Assembly (NCBI GenBank): GCA_964492065.1
Contig: CAZBHH010000011.1
Location: forward strand, 21,942 to 85,941
Reading direction: 5' to 3'
DNA: 64,000 nt
DNA from: JADKAC01 sp964492065
Lineage (GTDB): Bacteria; Bacteroidota; Bacteroidia; Chitinophagales; BACL12
Positions 54,183 through 62,597 of the stretch are shown piece by piece (position 1 is the first letter of the stretch; each line of letters opens with the position of its first letter). The notes under the pieces are model-generated. The model saw nothing but the letters and a program-made list of their open reading frames with translations, did no database searches and was not told the origin of the DNA. A program made the translations under genes and the position numbers.

Positions 54183-55583
54183 ATGCCCATGTCTATCTCA
54201 CAATTACATTTACAGCATCTGTACCTGCGGGCGGGGTTTGGTATCCCGCCGGCGCAATTAAAGAGTAAACTGACACTGAGCCGCGAAGCATCGGTAGCGG
54301 CGATATTCAAATCCGCCCAACAGATAGAGCCGCTGCTATACCTCGCAGACCCTACAAAGGGCAAAGAGGTGAGCGATCTGCGCATATTATTGATGATGCT
54401 AAAATCGCAGAGCGACTCACAAAAACTGAATTGCGCATGGATTGATAAAATTGCCGCATCCCATGCTCCGCTGCGTGAGAAGATGACCCTGTTCTGGCAT
54501 AATCACTTTGCGACATCGGCGCCATTTGCATGGCTGATGCAGGTGCAGAACAACACGCTGCGACAGCATGCACTCGGCTCGTTCCGCGAATTGTTGTTTG
54601 CAGTGGCGCATGACCCGGCAATGATTATTTACCTGAACAATCAACAGAATAAAAAAGATGCCCCCAACGAAAACTTCGCAAGGGAAGTAATGGAATTGTT
54701 CACGCTGGGCGAAGGGAAAATTTACACCGAACAGGATATAAAAGAAGCCGCCCGTGCCTTTACGGGGTGGACGGTAAACAAGCGGGGGCACTTTGAATTT
54801 ATTGCGGAAGACCACGATGCGGGGGAGAAGGTGTTTTTGCAGAGACGAGGCAATTTCACCGGCGACGATATTCTCAATATCATCCTGGAACAAAAACAGA
54901 CCGCCTATTTTATCACCGCAAAAATTTACCGGCACTTCGTCAATCCACAGGAAAATGCGCAACATGTAGAAATGCTGGCGGAGGCGTTGTACGCCTCGGA
55001 CTACGACATCACCGCACTGATGCAATCGATATTTCTCGCCGACTGGTTTTACGCAGAAGAAAACATCGGAAGCATTATCATTTCGCCGGTGGAGTTAATC
55101 GTCCGCTACAAACAACTCACGGCACTCACCTTCAAAAATGAACGTGAACTGCTGAAGTTGCAGAAGGTGTTGGGACAGATATTGTTCTTCCCGCCCAACG
55201 TGGCCGGTTGGCCGGGCAATACCCACTGGATAGACTCCACCACCTTGCCCTTGCGCCTGCAAATGCCGTATTACATACTGAAACAGGGCGGGTTTAACCT
55301 GCAACCCAAACCAGAGTTTGAAGATGTGCCCGAAACAAAACCTGCGCCGGTGAAAAAAGCAAAAGTGACCAGTAACTGGAAATCGTTTGCCGCCGCATTT
55401 TCTGCGACAGATGAACCGGATATCGCCGAACACATCATCGCCGCACTGGTGCAAAGCGAGTCTTCACGCATCGACAGATCGGAGGTGGCAAAGTTTGCGG
55501 ATTCCACTTCATCCGGCAAGGAAGAGTACATTGTTAAAACTGCTTCCTACATCATGAGTTTACCTGAATTTCAATTGATATAA
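54183..55583 (+). CDS. DUF1800 protein
   Basis: About 466 residues. The frame opens at a TTG (54162); the first ATG is at 54183 and another at 54189 (MSISQLHLQHLYLRAGFG), which fits the usual DUF1800 start. Family marks: HLYLRAGFGIPPAQ, MTLFWHNHFATSAPF, NENFAREVMELFTLG, EAARAFTGWTVNK, RHFVNPQENAQHV, VAGWPGNTHWID. The function of DUF1800 is not known; it nearly always precedes a DUF1501 gene, as here with one base between stop and start. Confidence 0.92.
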   Translation: MPMSISQLHLQHLYLRAGFGIPPAQLKSKLTLSREASVAAIFKSAQQIEPLLYLADPTKGKEVSDLRILLMMLKSQSDSQKLNCAWIDKIAASHAPLREKMTLFWHNHFATSAPFAWLMQVQNNTLRQHALGSFRELLFAVAHDPAMIIYLNNQQNKKDAPNENFAREVMELFTLGEGKIYTEQDIKEAARAFTGWTVNKRGHFEFIAEDHDAGEKVFLQRRGNFTGDDILNIILEQKQTAYFITAKIYRHFVNPQENAQHVEMLAEALYASDYDITALMQSIFLADWFYAEENIGSIIISPVELIVRYKQLTALTFKNERELLKLQKVLGQILFFPPNVAGWPGNTHWIDSTTLPLRLQMPYYILKQGGFNLQPKPEFEDVPETKPAPVKKAKVTSNWKSFAAAFSATDEPDIAEHIIAALVQSESSRIDRSEVAKFADSTSSGKEEYIVKTASYIMSLPEFQLI

Positions 55584-55584
55584 C

Positions 55585-56793
55585 ATGGCAACACAATTCA
55601 ATCGCAGGGATTTTCTCAAACTGTCGGGGTTTGCATCCGCCTCGTTATTTGTACCGCAATTTTTAATGGCTTCGGCTTTGCCGCCGGCGATGAACAGGCA
55701 GAAAAAATTAGTCGTGATACAGTTGAGCGGCGGCAACGATGGTTTAAACTGCATCATACCCTTCCGCAATGATTTGTATTACAAACTGCGGCCGTCGATC
55801 GGCTACCGCAGCAGCGAGTTGATCGCATTGAGCGATGACGTGGGACTGAACATGCAAATGCCGGGGATTGCCGATTTGTTTTTCAACGGCGATGTCGTAT
55901 TGATAAACAATGTGGGTTATCCAAACCCGAACCGCTCCCACTTTCGCAGTATGGATATCTGGCAGAGCGGCAGCGATGCAAACACCTACCTGCAAACGGG
56001 ATGGCTGGGGCGTGTGCTGGATGCGCAATGCACCGATACCTATACGCCCCAACCGCATACGGCTGTGGAGATCGACAGCAGCCTGAGCCTCGCACTCAAG
56101 GGCGCAACAGTGAGCGGGTTCGCCACTGAAAATATGGACTTGCTGCGCAGTACTGCCGACAACCCGATGATTCAGCATATCGCCGCCAAAGGAGCGACAG
56201 AACAGGGCGAAGGCCCCGTGGCGTATTTATACAAGCAACTGGCATCCACATACTCCAGTGCAAACTATATTTATGCCCAGAGTAAAATATATCAAACGCC
56301 TGCGGAATATCCCGATACCCAAATCGGCAAACAATTGAAGACAATCGCCGAACTGATTCTGTCGGAAACTGAAACGCAGATTTATTACGTGTCCATGAGT
56401 GGTTTTGATACGCACGCATTGCAAAGAGGGCAACACGAAAGACAGTTGAGGCAATACAGCGAAGCGGTGAAAATATTTTGCGACGACATGAAGGCGCATC
56501 ATGCATTCGGCGATATCCTCATACTCACTTTCTCCGAATTCGGACGCCGGGTGGAAGAAAACGGATCGAAGGGAACAGACCACGGCATGGCAAATAATAT
56601 CTACCTGATAGGCGGTGGATTAAAACAGGGCGGCATGATGAACGATCTGCCCGACCTGTCTGCATTGATCGACGGAGACCTGCAGTACTCCATTGATTTC
56701 AGGCACGTCTATGCCACTGTACTGGACAGTTGGCTGGAGGTGGATTCCACAGCGATACTTGGCGAAAGTTTTTCCAACCTGGGATTTATTTAG
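55585..56793 (+). CDS. DUF1501 protein with Tat signal
   Basis: 402 residues. The N-terminus MATQFNRRDFLKLSGFASAS has the twin-arginine consensus (RRDFLK), so it is exported folded. Then KKLVVIQLSGGNDGLNCIIP, RSHFRSMDIWQSG, YYVSMSGFDTHALQRGQH and LTFSEFGRRVEENGSKGTDH follow, which place it in DUF1501, a sulfatase/alkaline-phosphatase-like fold (Asp/Asn/His residues in SGGNDG, GTDHG). It forms a pair with the DUF1800 gene (1-bp gap). Function is not established; a secreted enzyme is likely. Convergent with the M42 gene, 3 bp apart. Confidence 0.92.
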   Translation: MATQFNRRDFLKLSGFASASLFVPQFLMASALPPAMNRQKKLVVIQLSGGNDGLNCIIPFRNDLYYKLRPSIGYRSSELIALSDDVGLNMQMPGIADLFFNGDVVLINNVGYPNPNRSHFRSMDIWQSGSDANTYLQTGWLGRVLDAQCTDTYTPQPHTAVEIDSSLSLALKGATVSGFATENMDLLRSTADNPMIQHIAAKGATEQGEGPVAYLYKQLASTYSSANYIYAQSKIYQTPAEYPDTQIGKQLKTIAELILSETETQIYYVSMSGFDTHALQRGQHERQLRQYSEAVKIFCDDMKAHHAFGDILILTFSEFGRRVEENGSKGTDHGMANNIYLIGGGLKQGGMMNDLPDLSALIDGDLQYSIDFRHVYATVLDSWLEVDSTAILGESFSNLGFI

Positions 56794-56796
56794 CAC

Positions 56797-57888
56797 TTAC
56801 AAGTATTTGTAATTATATCCCGGTTTCAGCGTCAGCATGGTATGATACAGCAGTTGTATTACATTTTCCACATCGCTTTTATGTGCGCATTCCACGGTAG
56901 TATGCATGTAGCGCAAAGGCAGCGATACCAGGCAGGTGGGGATGCCGCCGCGGCTGTATGCAAACGAGTCGGTATCTGTTCCCGTTGAGCGGGAAGCCAC
57001 ATCTTTTTGATACGCAATATTGTGTTTCAGCGCCGTATCCTTCACCAGGTTCAATAATTTATTATGCACTGCAGGCCCTTTCATCAGCGCCGGCCCCTGT
57101 CCGATTTTAATATCGCCTTCCAGGTTCTTGCTGATCATGGGCGTATTACTGTCGTGGCACACATCCGTAACGATGGCGACATCGGGCTGAATGGTGTGCG
57201 CCATCATTTCTGCGCCACGCAACCCGATCTCTTCCTGTACGGAATTGACTATATATAATGCGAAGGGTAATTTCTTTTTGTTTTCCTTCAACAGGCGGGC
57301 CACCTGTGCAATCATGAAACCGCCGATGCGGTTGTCCAGCGCCCTGCCCACAAAATACTTTTCATTTAACACCATGAAGTCATCGTCGAAAGTGATAACA
57401 TCGCCCACCTGTATGCCGAGTTTCTCCACTTCCTTTTTATTTGTGGCTCCGCAATCGATAAAAATATTTTTCATTTCGGGCGTTTCCTCCTTCCCCGGCC
57501 GGCGGGTATGGATGGCCGGCCACCCGAAAATGCCTTTTACTATTCCCTTTTCGGTGTGAATACTCACCCGTTTGGAAGGCGCTATCATATAATCGCTGCC
57601 GCCGACACGCTCCACGTAGATAAACCCGTCCTCATTGATAAAATGCACCGCCCATGCAATTTCATCGGCATGCGCCTCTATCACCACCTTGTAGTCTGCA
57701 TCCGGATTGATAACGGCGGCAACGGATCCATAGGTATCCGTAATATACGTATCGCAATACGGCTGAATATAAGACAGCCAAATCTTTTGCCCGGCGATTT
57801 CATAGCCGGTAGGCGAGGGGTTGTTGATATAAGATCTAAGAAATTCAATTTCCCGGGGACCGATAATGCGCTTTGTTTTAGGGGGCAT
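56797..57888 (-). CDS. M42-family glutamyl aminopeptidase-like enzyme
   Basis: 363 residues, cytoplasmic. Metal and catalytic motifs of the M42 family are present: VVIEAHADEIAWAVHFINEDG (His and Asp ligands), GRALDNRIGGFM, NSVQEEIGLRGAEMMAHTIQ (Glu-Glu) with TDVCHDSNTP, and RSTGTDTDSFAYSRGGIPTCLVS-type C-terminal region with RYMHTTVE (final His). Such dinuclear enzymes form large tetrahedral assemblies and trim peptides. It is 60 bp downstream of the acyl-CoA carboxylase gene on the same strand, possibly one transcript. Confidence 0.93.
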   Translation of the reverse strand: MPPKTKRIIGPREIEFLRSYINNPSPTGYEIAGQKIWLSYIQPYCDTYITDTYGSVAAVINPDADYKVVIEAHADEIAWAVHFINEDGFIYVERVGGSDYMIAPSKRVSIHTEKGIVKGIFGWPAIHTRRPGKEETPEMKNIFIDCGATNKKEVEKLGIQVGDVITFDDDFMVLNEKYFVGRALDNRIGGFMIAQVARLLKENKKKLPFALYIVNSVQEEIGLRGAEMMAHTIQPDVAIVTDVCHDSNTPMISKNLEGDIKIGQGPALMKGPAVHNKLLNLVKDTALKHNIAYQKDVASRSTGTDTDSFAYSRGGIPTCLVSLPLRYMHTTVECAHKSDVENVIQLLYHTMLTLKPGYNYKYL

Positions 57889-57948
57889 ATTCTTTTATTT
57901 AGGTTATACGACGTATCTAATGGAAGTATATTTATTGTCAATGGTTGT

Positions 57949-59490
57949 TTACAGTGGAATATTGCCGTGTTTTTTCCGCGGCCGGTTCACCGCTTTGTTC
58001 TGCAACATCTCGAAGGTACGCATTACCTTGATTCTCGTATCGGCGGGCAAAATGACTTCATCTACGAATCCGCGGTATGCGGCACGGTAGGGATCGGCAA
58101 AGGCAGTGGTAAATTCCGCAATTTTCTCCTGCAGTTTTTCGGCGGGGTTATCCGACTCTTCGATCTCCTTTTTAAAGATGATTTCTGCTGCTCCCTTGGC
58201 GCCCATAACGGCAATTTCCGCCGAAGGCCATGCGAAATTCATATCGGCGCCGATATGTTTTGAATTCATCACGTCGTAAGCGCCGCCATAGGCTTTGCGT
58301 GTAATCACCGTTACCCGCGGCACGGTTGCCTCGCTGAAGGCGAACAGCAGTTTTGCCCCGTGGTTGATAATGCCCCGCCATTCCTGGTCGGTGCCGGGGA
58401 GAAAACCGGGCACATCTTCGAATACCAGCAACGGGATATTGAAGCAGTCGCAGAAGCGCACAAATCTCGCTGCTTTCCGCGAGCATTCGATATCCAGTAC
58501 ACCGGCGAGCACTGCCGGTTGATTGGCGATGATGCCGATACTTCTGCCGCCTATCAGCGCAAAGCCGGTGACGATATTTTCCGCATAGGTGGCATGTACT
58601 TCATAGAACGAATCCACATCGGCCACTTCGCGGATAACATCCCGCATATCGTAGGGTTGATTGGGATTGTCGGGTATCAGCGCATTGAGTTTTTCGCGGT
58701 GCTCATCGCCACCCTGGTAGGCGTACACCGGCGCATCCTCCTCGCAATTCTGCGGGATGTAGTGCATCAGCCTGCGAATTTGCGCCAGCGTTTCCGCATC
58801 GTTGGGAGCGGTAAAGTGCGCTACGCCGCTCTTCGTACTGTGTGAGGAGGCGCCGCCCAGTTCTTCGCTGGTGACGGACTCATGGGTAACAGTCTTGACG
58901 ACGTTGGGGCCGGTGACGAACATATAGGAAGTGTTCTCTACCATAAACACGAAATCGGTGATGGCGGGGGAGTAAACTGCACCGCCGGCGCAGGGGCCCA
59001 TAATGGCCGATATCTGCGGGATGACACCGCTGGCGAGTGTATTGCGAAAAAATAACTCGGCATAGCCGCCCAGCGAATTGACACCCTCCTGAATCCTCGC
59101 CCCGCCGCTGTCGTTCAACCCGATAACGGGCGCTCCGTTTTTCATCGCCAGGTCCATGATGCGGCATATCTTCTCGGCATGTGTCTCGCTGAGCGAGCCG
59201 CCGAATACCGTAAAATCCTGGGCGAAGACATACACCAGCCTGCCGTTTACCTTGCCGTACCCCGTAACGACGCCATCGCCGTACGGCCGCTCCTTTTGCA
59301 TGCCGAAATCGTGGCTGCGGTGGCGCACCAACATGCCAATCTCCTCGAATGTGCCCGCATCCAACAGCAATTCTATGCGTTCGCGGGCTGTCAGTTTCCC
59401 CTTCTTGTGCTGCGATTCGATGCGCTTCAGGCCGCCCCCCAACAGGGCTTCATCCATTTTGCCCTGCAGTCTGTTTATCTTTTCTATCAC
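57949..59490 (-). CDS. Acyl-CoA carboxylase beta subunit (propionyl-CoA carboxylase-like)
   Basis: 513 residues if started at the GTG at 59490 (VIEKINRLQGKMDEALLGGG), the usual length and start point of the family. The open frame runs on to 59694 but its first 68 codons are Cys/Phe-rich and unconserved, and they overlap the upstream promoter region. Carboxyltransferase motifs: GKLTARERIELLLDAGTFEE, GLNDSGGARIQEGV, MGPCAGGAVYSPAITDFVFM, GGASSHSTKSGVAHF and GFLPGTDQEWRGIINHGAKL, plus KAYGGAYDVMNSK. It transfers carboxyl from biotin to propionyl- or other acyl-CoA. The biotin-carrying subunit is not in view. Confidence 0.92.
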   Translation of the reverse strand: MIEKINRLQGKMDEALLGGGLKRIESQHKKGKLTARERIELLLDAGTFEEIGMLVRHRSHDFGMQKERPYGDGVVTGYGKVNGRLVYVFAQDFTVFGGSLSETHAEKICRIMDLAMKNGAPVIGLNDSGGARIQEGVNSLGGYAELFFRNTLASGVIPQISAIMGPCAGGAVYSPAITDFVFMVENTSYMFVTGPNVVKTVTHESVTSEELGGASSHSTKSGVAHFTAPNDAETLAQIRRLMHYIPQNCEEDAPVYAYQGGDEHREKLNALIPDNPNQPYDMRDVIREVADVDSFYEVHATYAENIVTGFALIGGRSIGIIANQPAVLAGVLDIECSRKAARFVRFCDCFNIPLLVFEDVPGFLPGTDQEWRGIINHGAKLLFAFSEATVPRVTVITRKAYGGAYDVMNSKHIGADMNFAWPSAEIAVMGAKGAAEIIFKKEIEESDNPAEKLQEKIAEFTTAFADPYRAAYRGFVDEVILPADTRIKVMRTFEMLQNKAVNRPRKKHGNIPL

Positions 59491-59662
59491 TGTTATGCTT
59501 TTGTGAGTGCTAAAAATACTAAGTACGGCGCATCTTTCGGCAATAAAGAAATGTATTTTTATTTTCCCGCAATCTCCACCCCAAATGGAATTAAAAATGT
59601 TATAATACGTTAAATCCATATCGAATAACACCCGGATAAAAGAGAATGCCATCATTAAATCG

Positions 59663-59670
59663 TAACTTTG
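59663..59670 (+). promoter_or_regulatory. -7 promoter element TAACTTTG before the receptor gene
   Basis: Exact TAnnTTTG match, 37 bp before the ATG at 59708, in the gap between divergent genes. No clear -33 TTTG. Confidence 0.5.
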
Positions 59671-59707
59671 CACGCAGAGACAAAGAGAGTACAATCAAAA
59701 CCATACG

Positions 59708-62149
59708 ATGATAACGAACAGGAATTTCTATTTTATTTTTCTTCTTTCATGTGTGCAATCCGTTTTTGCACAAGGCGATTATAAATTGACTGGTAAGGTC
59801 CTGGACAGCGACACGAAAAAGCCCATTGAGTTTGCTGCCGTGGCCATCAAGTCCTTAACCGACTCTTCGGTAATCACCGGCGGCATTACCGATGCGGATG
59901 GCGCATTTTTAATTACCATGCATACGGAAGGCACTTATTTGCTGGAATCGAATTTCGTCGGTTACCACGTTGTTGCCAAAGAAATTACAGTACAGGGAAA
60001 AACGACAGATGCAGGTGCAATTTTAATGACGGTGAGTGCGGCGAATCTGGATGATGTGGTCATCACTGCCGAAAAAACTTTCTTCCAAAACAGCATTGAC
60101 AAAAAAGTGTACAACCTGGAAAAAGACATCGTAGGCAGCAGCGGAACCGCCACCGAAGCATTGTCGAATATTCCGTCGGTAACCGTTGATATCGACGGCA
60201 ATGTGGCGCTGCGAGGCAATACGAATGTCACCATCTTTATCGACGGCAAACCGTCGGGGCTGATGGGCAGCAGTATCGTGGCCATCCTCGATCAGATACC
60301 GGCGTCTTCCATCGAGAGCATTGAAGTTATTACCAATCCTTCGGCCCGGTACGATGCAGAAGGCTCGGCAGGTATTCTCAATATCATTTTAAAAAAGAAT
60401 AAGCAACTCGGACTGAACGGCAATGTCATTGCGGGAATTAATACCTATCCCGGCTATGACGGTTCAGCGACATTGAATTACCGGAATAACAAGTGGAACC
60501 TGTTCGGCTCGTATTCTTATATGAACATGAACCGCGATGGCGAAAGTCAAGTGTACCGCGAGACATTTTATGAGGACAGCAGCTTCTATCTGGATCAAAC
60601 CGGTTCAAACGACAACAATATGATCAACAGCTCGGTGCGGGGCGGTTTTGATTATTACATCAACGATAACAATACCATCAGCCTGTCCGGTAATTTTGGA
60701 ACCCATAACAGAAAGGGCTCCGATCTCACCCATTACGATTTCAAGAACTCAGAACAGGTAATTACCTCGAAGAGTGAACGCACCAATGCTACCCGCGGCG
60801 ACAATTCAAATTACAGTGTGGTATTGAATTACAAAAAACTGTTCTCCAACCCACAGCATACCCTCACCATGGAGGGTTTTCTTTCCAAAGGCAGCGGTAT
60901 TGACCTGAATGAGTATTACGAACGCATTACCGATGCGTTGAATGTACCCTTGGGCTTGCCGATACGCCAGAATATTGATTACGACGAATTGGATCAGAAT
61001 ATTAACGCACAGGCGGACTATGTGCACCCGTTTGAAAACGGCAACAAGTTTGAAACCGGCGTGAAGTTTACCCGCCGTTACAACGACAACGATCAGTACG
61101 CCGAAAATTTCGACAATGGGCTCAATGAATGGATCGAGAACGATTCGATTTCCAACCGGTTTATCTACGATGAAAATGTGTTGGCTGCCTATGGCATCTG
61201 GAATTCCAGTATCAAAAAGTTCGGATACCAGGTGGGATTGCGTGCCGAGCAGACTTATGTTTTTACAGAGCTGGTCACCACGGATGAACAATTCAAAAAC
61301 GATTATTTTAAACTGTTCCCAAGCGTGCACCTGCGCTACCAGTTTTCGGAAGGCTCTGAAATTTACGGAAGCTATTCCAGGCGTATGAACCGGCCACGCT
61401 CCTGGTTTTTAAATCCGTTCCCGGATTACTCCGACCCGTACAGCTACCGCAAGGGCAATCCCTTCCTGCTGCCCGAAAACGAAAATTCCTACGAATTAGG
61501 TTACCTGCTGACATGGCAAAAACAATCGCTGTCGGCTGCGGTTTTTTTTAAGGATACCAGAGATGAAATCTCCTCTTATACCCAGGTGGACAGCGCCGGC
61601 GTTTCGGTTACCACATTCGTGAACTACGACTTTGAAAAGGAATACGGACTGGAGATAGTGTCTCGCAACGAATTTACAAAGTGGTTCAGCATGACTTCGA
61701 GTTTCACACTCGGACAGGTGTTCGTAAGCGCACAGAGCACCATGGAAGGCTTATCCAACAACCAGATGAATTACCATATCCGCTTAATGCCGACCTTTAA
61801 ATTGTTTAAACAGACATCGCTGCAGGCGACTTTCAGCTACTGGACGCCCTGGGCAATGGTGCAGGGTAAAATGGATCCCTTCGTGTATATGGACGCCGGC
61901 ATTCGCTCAGACTTCTTCGACAACCGGCTTTCAGTGAACCTTTCGGCTTCTGACATTTTTAATACGAGGGAATTCTCCGGCTACTCGGAAGGTGAAAACT
62001 TCTACCAGGAATTCTACCGGAAACGCATCTCGCAGGCGCTGACGCTCAAGGTGACATACAAATTCGGCCAACAGGACTCACGCCGTAAAAATAACGGCCG
62101 TATGGACATGGACGGCGAAGGCGACGGCGGTTTCGAGGGCGGATTTTAA
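59708..62149 (+). CDS. TonB-dependent-receptor-like outer-membrane barrel with carboxypeptidase-regulatory N-domain
   Basis: 813 residues with a signal peptide (cut about SVFAQ, residue 22). Residues 26-110 form the carboxypeptidase-regulatory-like beta-sandwich (KLTGKVLDSDTKKPIEFAAV). A plug-like domain follows (SIDKKVYNLEKDIVGSSGTA, LSNIPSVTVDIDGNVALRGN, TIFIDGKPSGL, NPSARYDAEGSAGILNIIL), then a large barrel of the outer-membrane 'OMP_b-brl_3' kind seen in Bacteroidota. It ends with a short Gly/Asp-rich tail (MDGEGDGGFEGGF). The plug is intact; a TonB box is not obvious. Substrate unknown. It stands alone, divergent from the carboxylase gene. Confidence 0.88.
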   Translation: MITNRNFYFIFLLSCVQSVFAQGDYKLTGKVLDSDTKKPIEFAAVAIKSLTDSSVITGGITDADGAFLITMHTEGTYLLESNFVGYHVVAKEITVQGKTTDAGAILMTVSAANLDDVVITAEKTFFQNSIDKKVYNLEKDIVGSSGTATEALSNIPSVTVDIDGNVALRGNTNVTIFIDGKPSGLMGSSIVAILDQIPASSIESIEVITNPSARYDAEGSAGILNIILKKNKQLGLNGNVIAGINTYPGYDGSATLNYRNNKWNLFGSYSYMNMNRDGESQVYRETFYEDSSFYLDQTGSNDNNMINSSVRGGFDYYINDNNTISLSGNFGTHNRKGSDLTHYDFKNSEQVITSKSERTNATRGDNSNYSVVLNYKKLFSNPQHTLTMEGFLSKGSGIDLNEYYERITDALNVPLGLPIRQNIDYDELDQNINAQADYVHPFENGNKFETGVKFTRRYNDNDQYAENFDNGLNEWIENDSISNRFIYDENVLAAYGIWNSSIKKFGYQVGLRAEQTYVFTELVTTDEQFKNDYFKLFPSVHLRYQFSEGSEIYGSYSRRMNRPRSWFLNPFPDYSDPYSYRKGNPFLLPENENSYELGYLLTWQKQSLSAAVFFKDTRDEISSYTQVDSAGVSVTTFVNYDFEKEYGLEIVSRNEFTKWFSMTSSFTLGQVFVSAQSTMEGLSNNQMNYHIRLMPTFKLFKQTSLQATFSYWTPWAMVQGKMDPFVYMDAGIRSDFFDNRLSVNLSASDIFNTREFSGYSEGENFYQEFYRKRISQALTLKVTYKFGQQDSRRKNNGRMDMDGEGDGGFEGGF

Positions 62150-62400
62150 GGCGGCAATATCGCTAATTCTCTTTGTGAACGGTTTTGCGATTACTTCACT
62201 TATCTATTAATTCAATAACTTCATTGTTAAGATGCATTTTTTTTGATATTTCCCATCTTGTAAGCAGAGCAATTGAAATTAAAATAGTACGGGTTTTTAT
62301 TATTTCTTTAATTACCTTTCCTTGAAGAAAAATGACAATGTTTTATAAAATAAGAAGGAAAAAGGAAAAGTTTTGCTAATTGAGTGGTTTGATTTTGTAG
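62150..62400. other. AT-rich spacer after the receptor gene
   Basis: No gene, terminator hairpin or RNA element recognised. Composition falls sharply in G+C compared with the genes to the left, marking the edge of the foreign-looking segment. Confidence 0.45.
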
Positions 62401-62593
62401 GGGTATTATACACGAAGTTACCCGAATTTGTTTGAACACTGGCAATACGAGGGCTTTCGACCTTAACAGTTCTGGACTAAGAAGAGCCGTATGAACTTAG
62501 CGGAGCGATTTCACGACCGAAGGGAGTAATCGAGAGGTTCACGTACGGTTCTGTGAGAGGCTTAGGGGTGAAATTCCACTTTGGCTACTCGAC
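62401..62593 (+). mobile_element. 3' end of a group II intron (domains V-VI), 5' part lost
   Basis: The domain V core is seen as GAGCCGTATGAAC (62484-62496) pairing with GTTCACGTACGGTTC (62537-62551). Domain VI follows (GAGGCTTAGGGGTG, AATTCCACTTTGGCTACTCG), ending in GAC at 62593; the last AC fits the group II 3' boundary (AY). Upstream, a 21-codon frame between a TAG at 62398 and a TAA at 62464 reads SYPNLFEHWQYEGFRP at its end, a possible tail of the intron-encoded reverse transcriptase. Domains I-IV and the rest of the reverse transcriptase are absent. Domain V is about 68 nt instead of the usual 34, with the extra bases in its apical part. Confidence 0.75.
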
Positions 62594-62597
62594 ATTC

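Noticed and set aside
59491..59694. N-terminal extension of the acyl-CoA carboxylase gene
   Set aside because: The 68 extra codons are unlike the family and the GTG start at 59490 gives the normal length.
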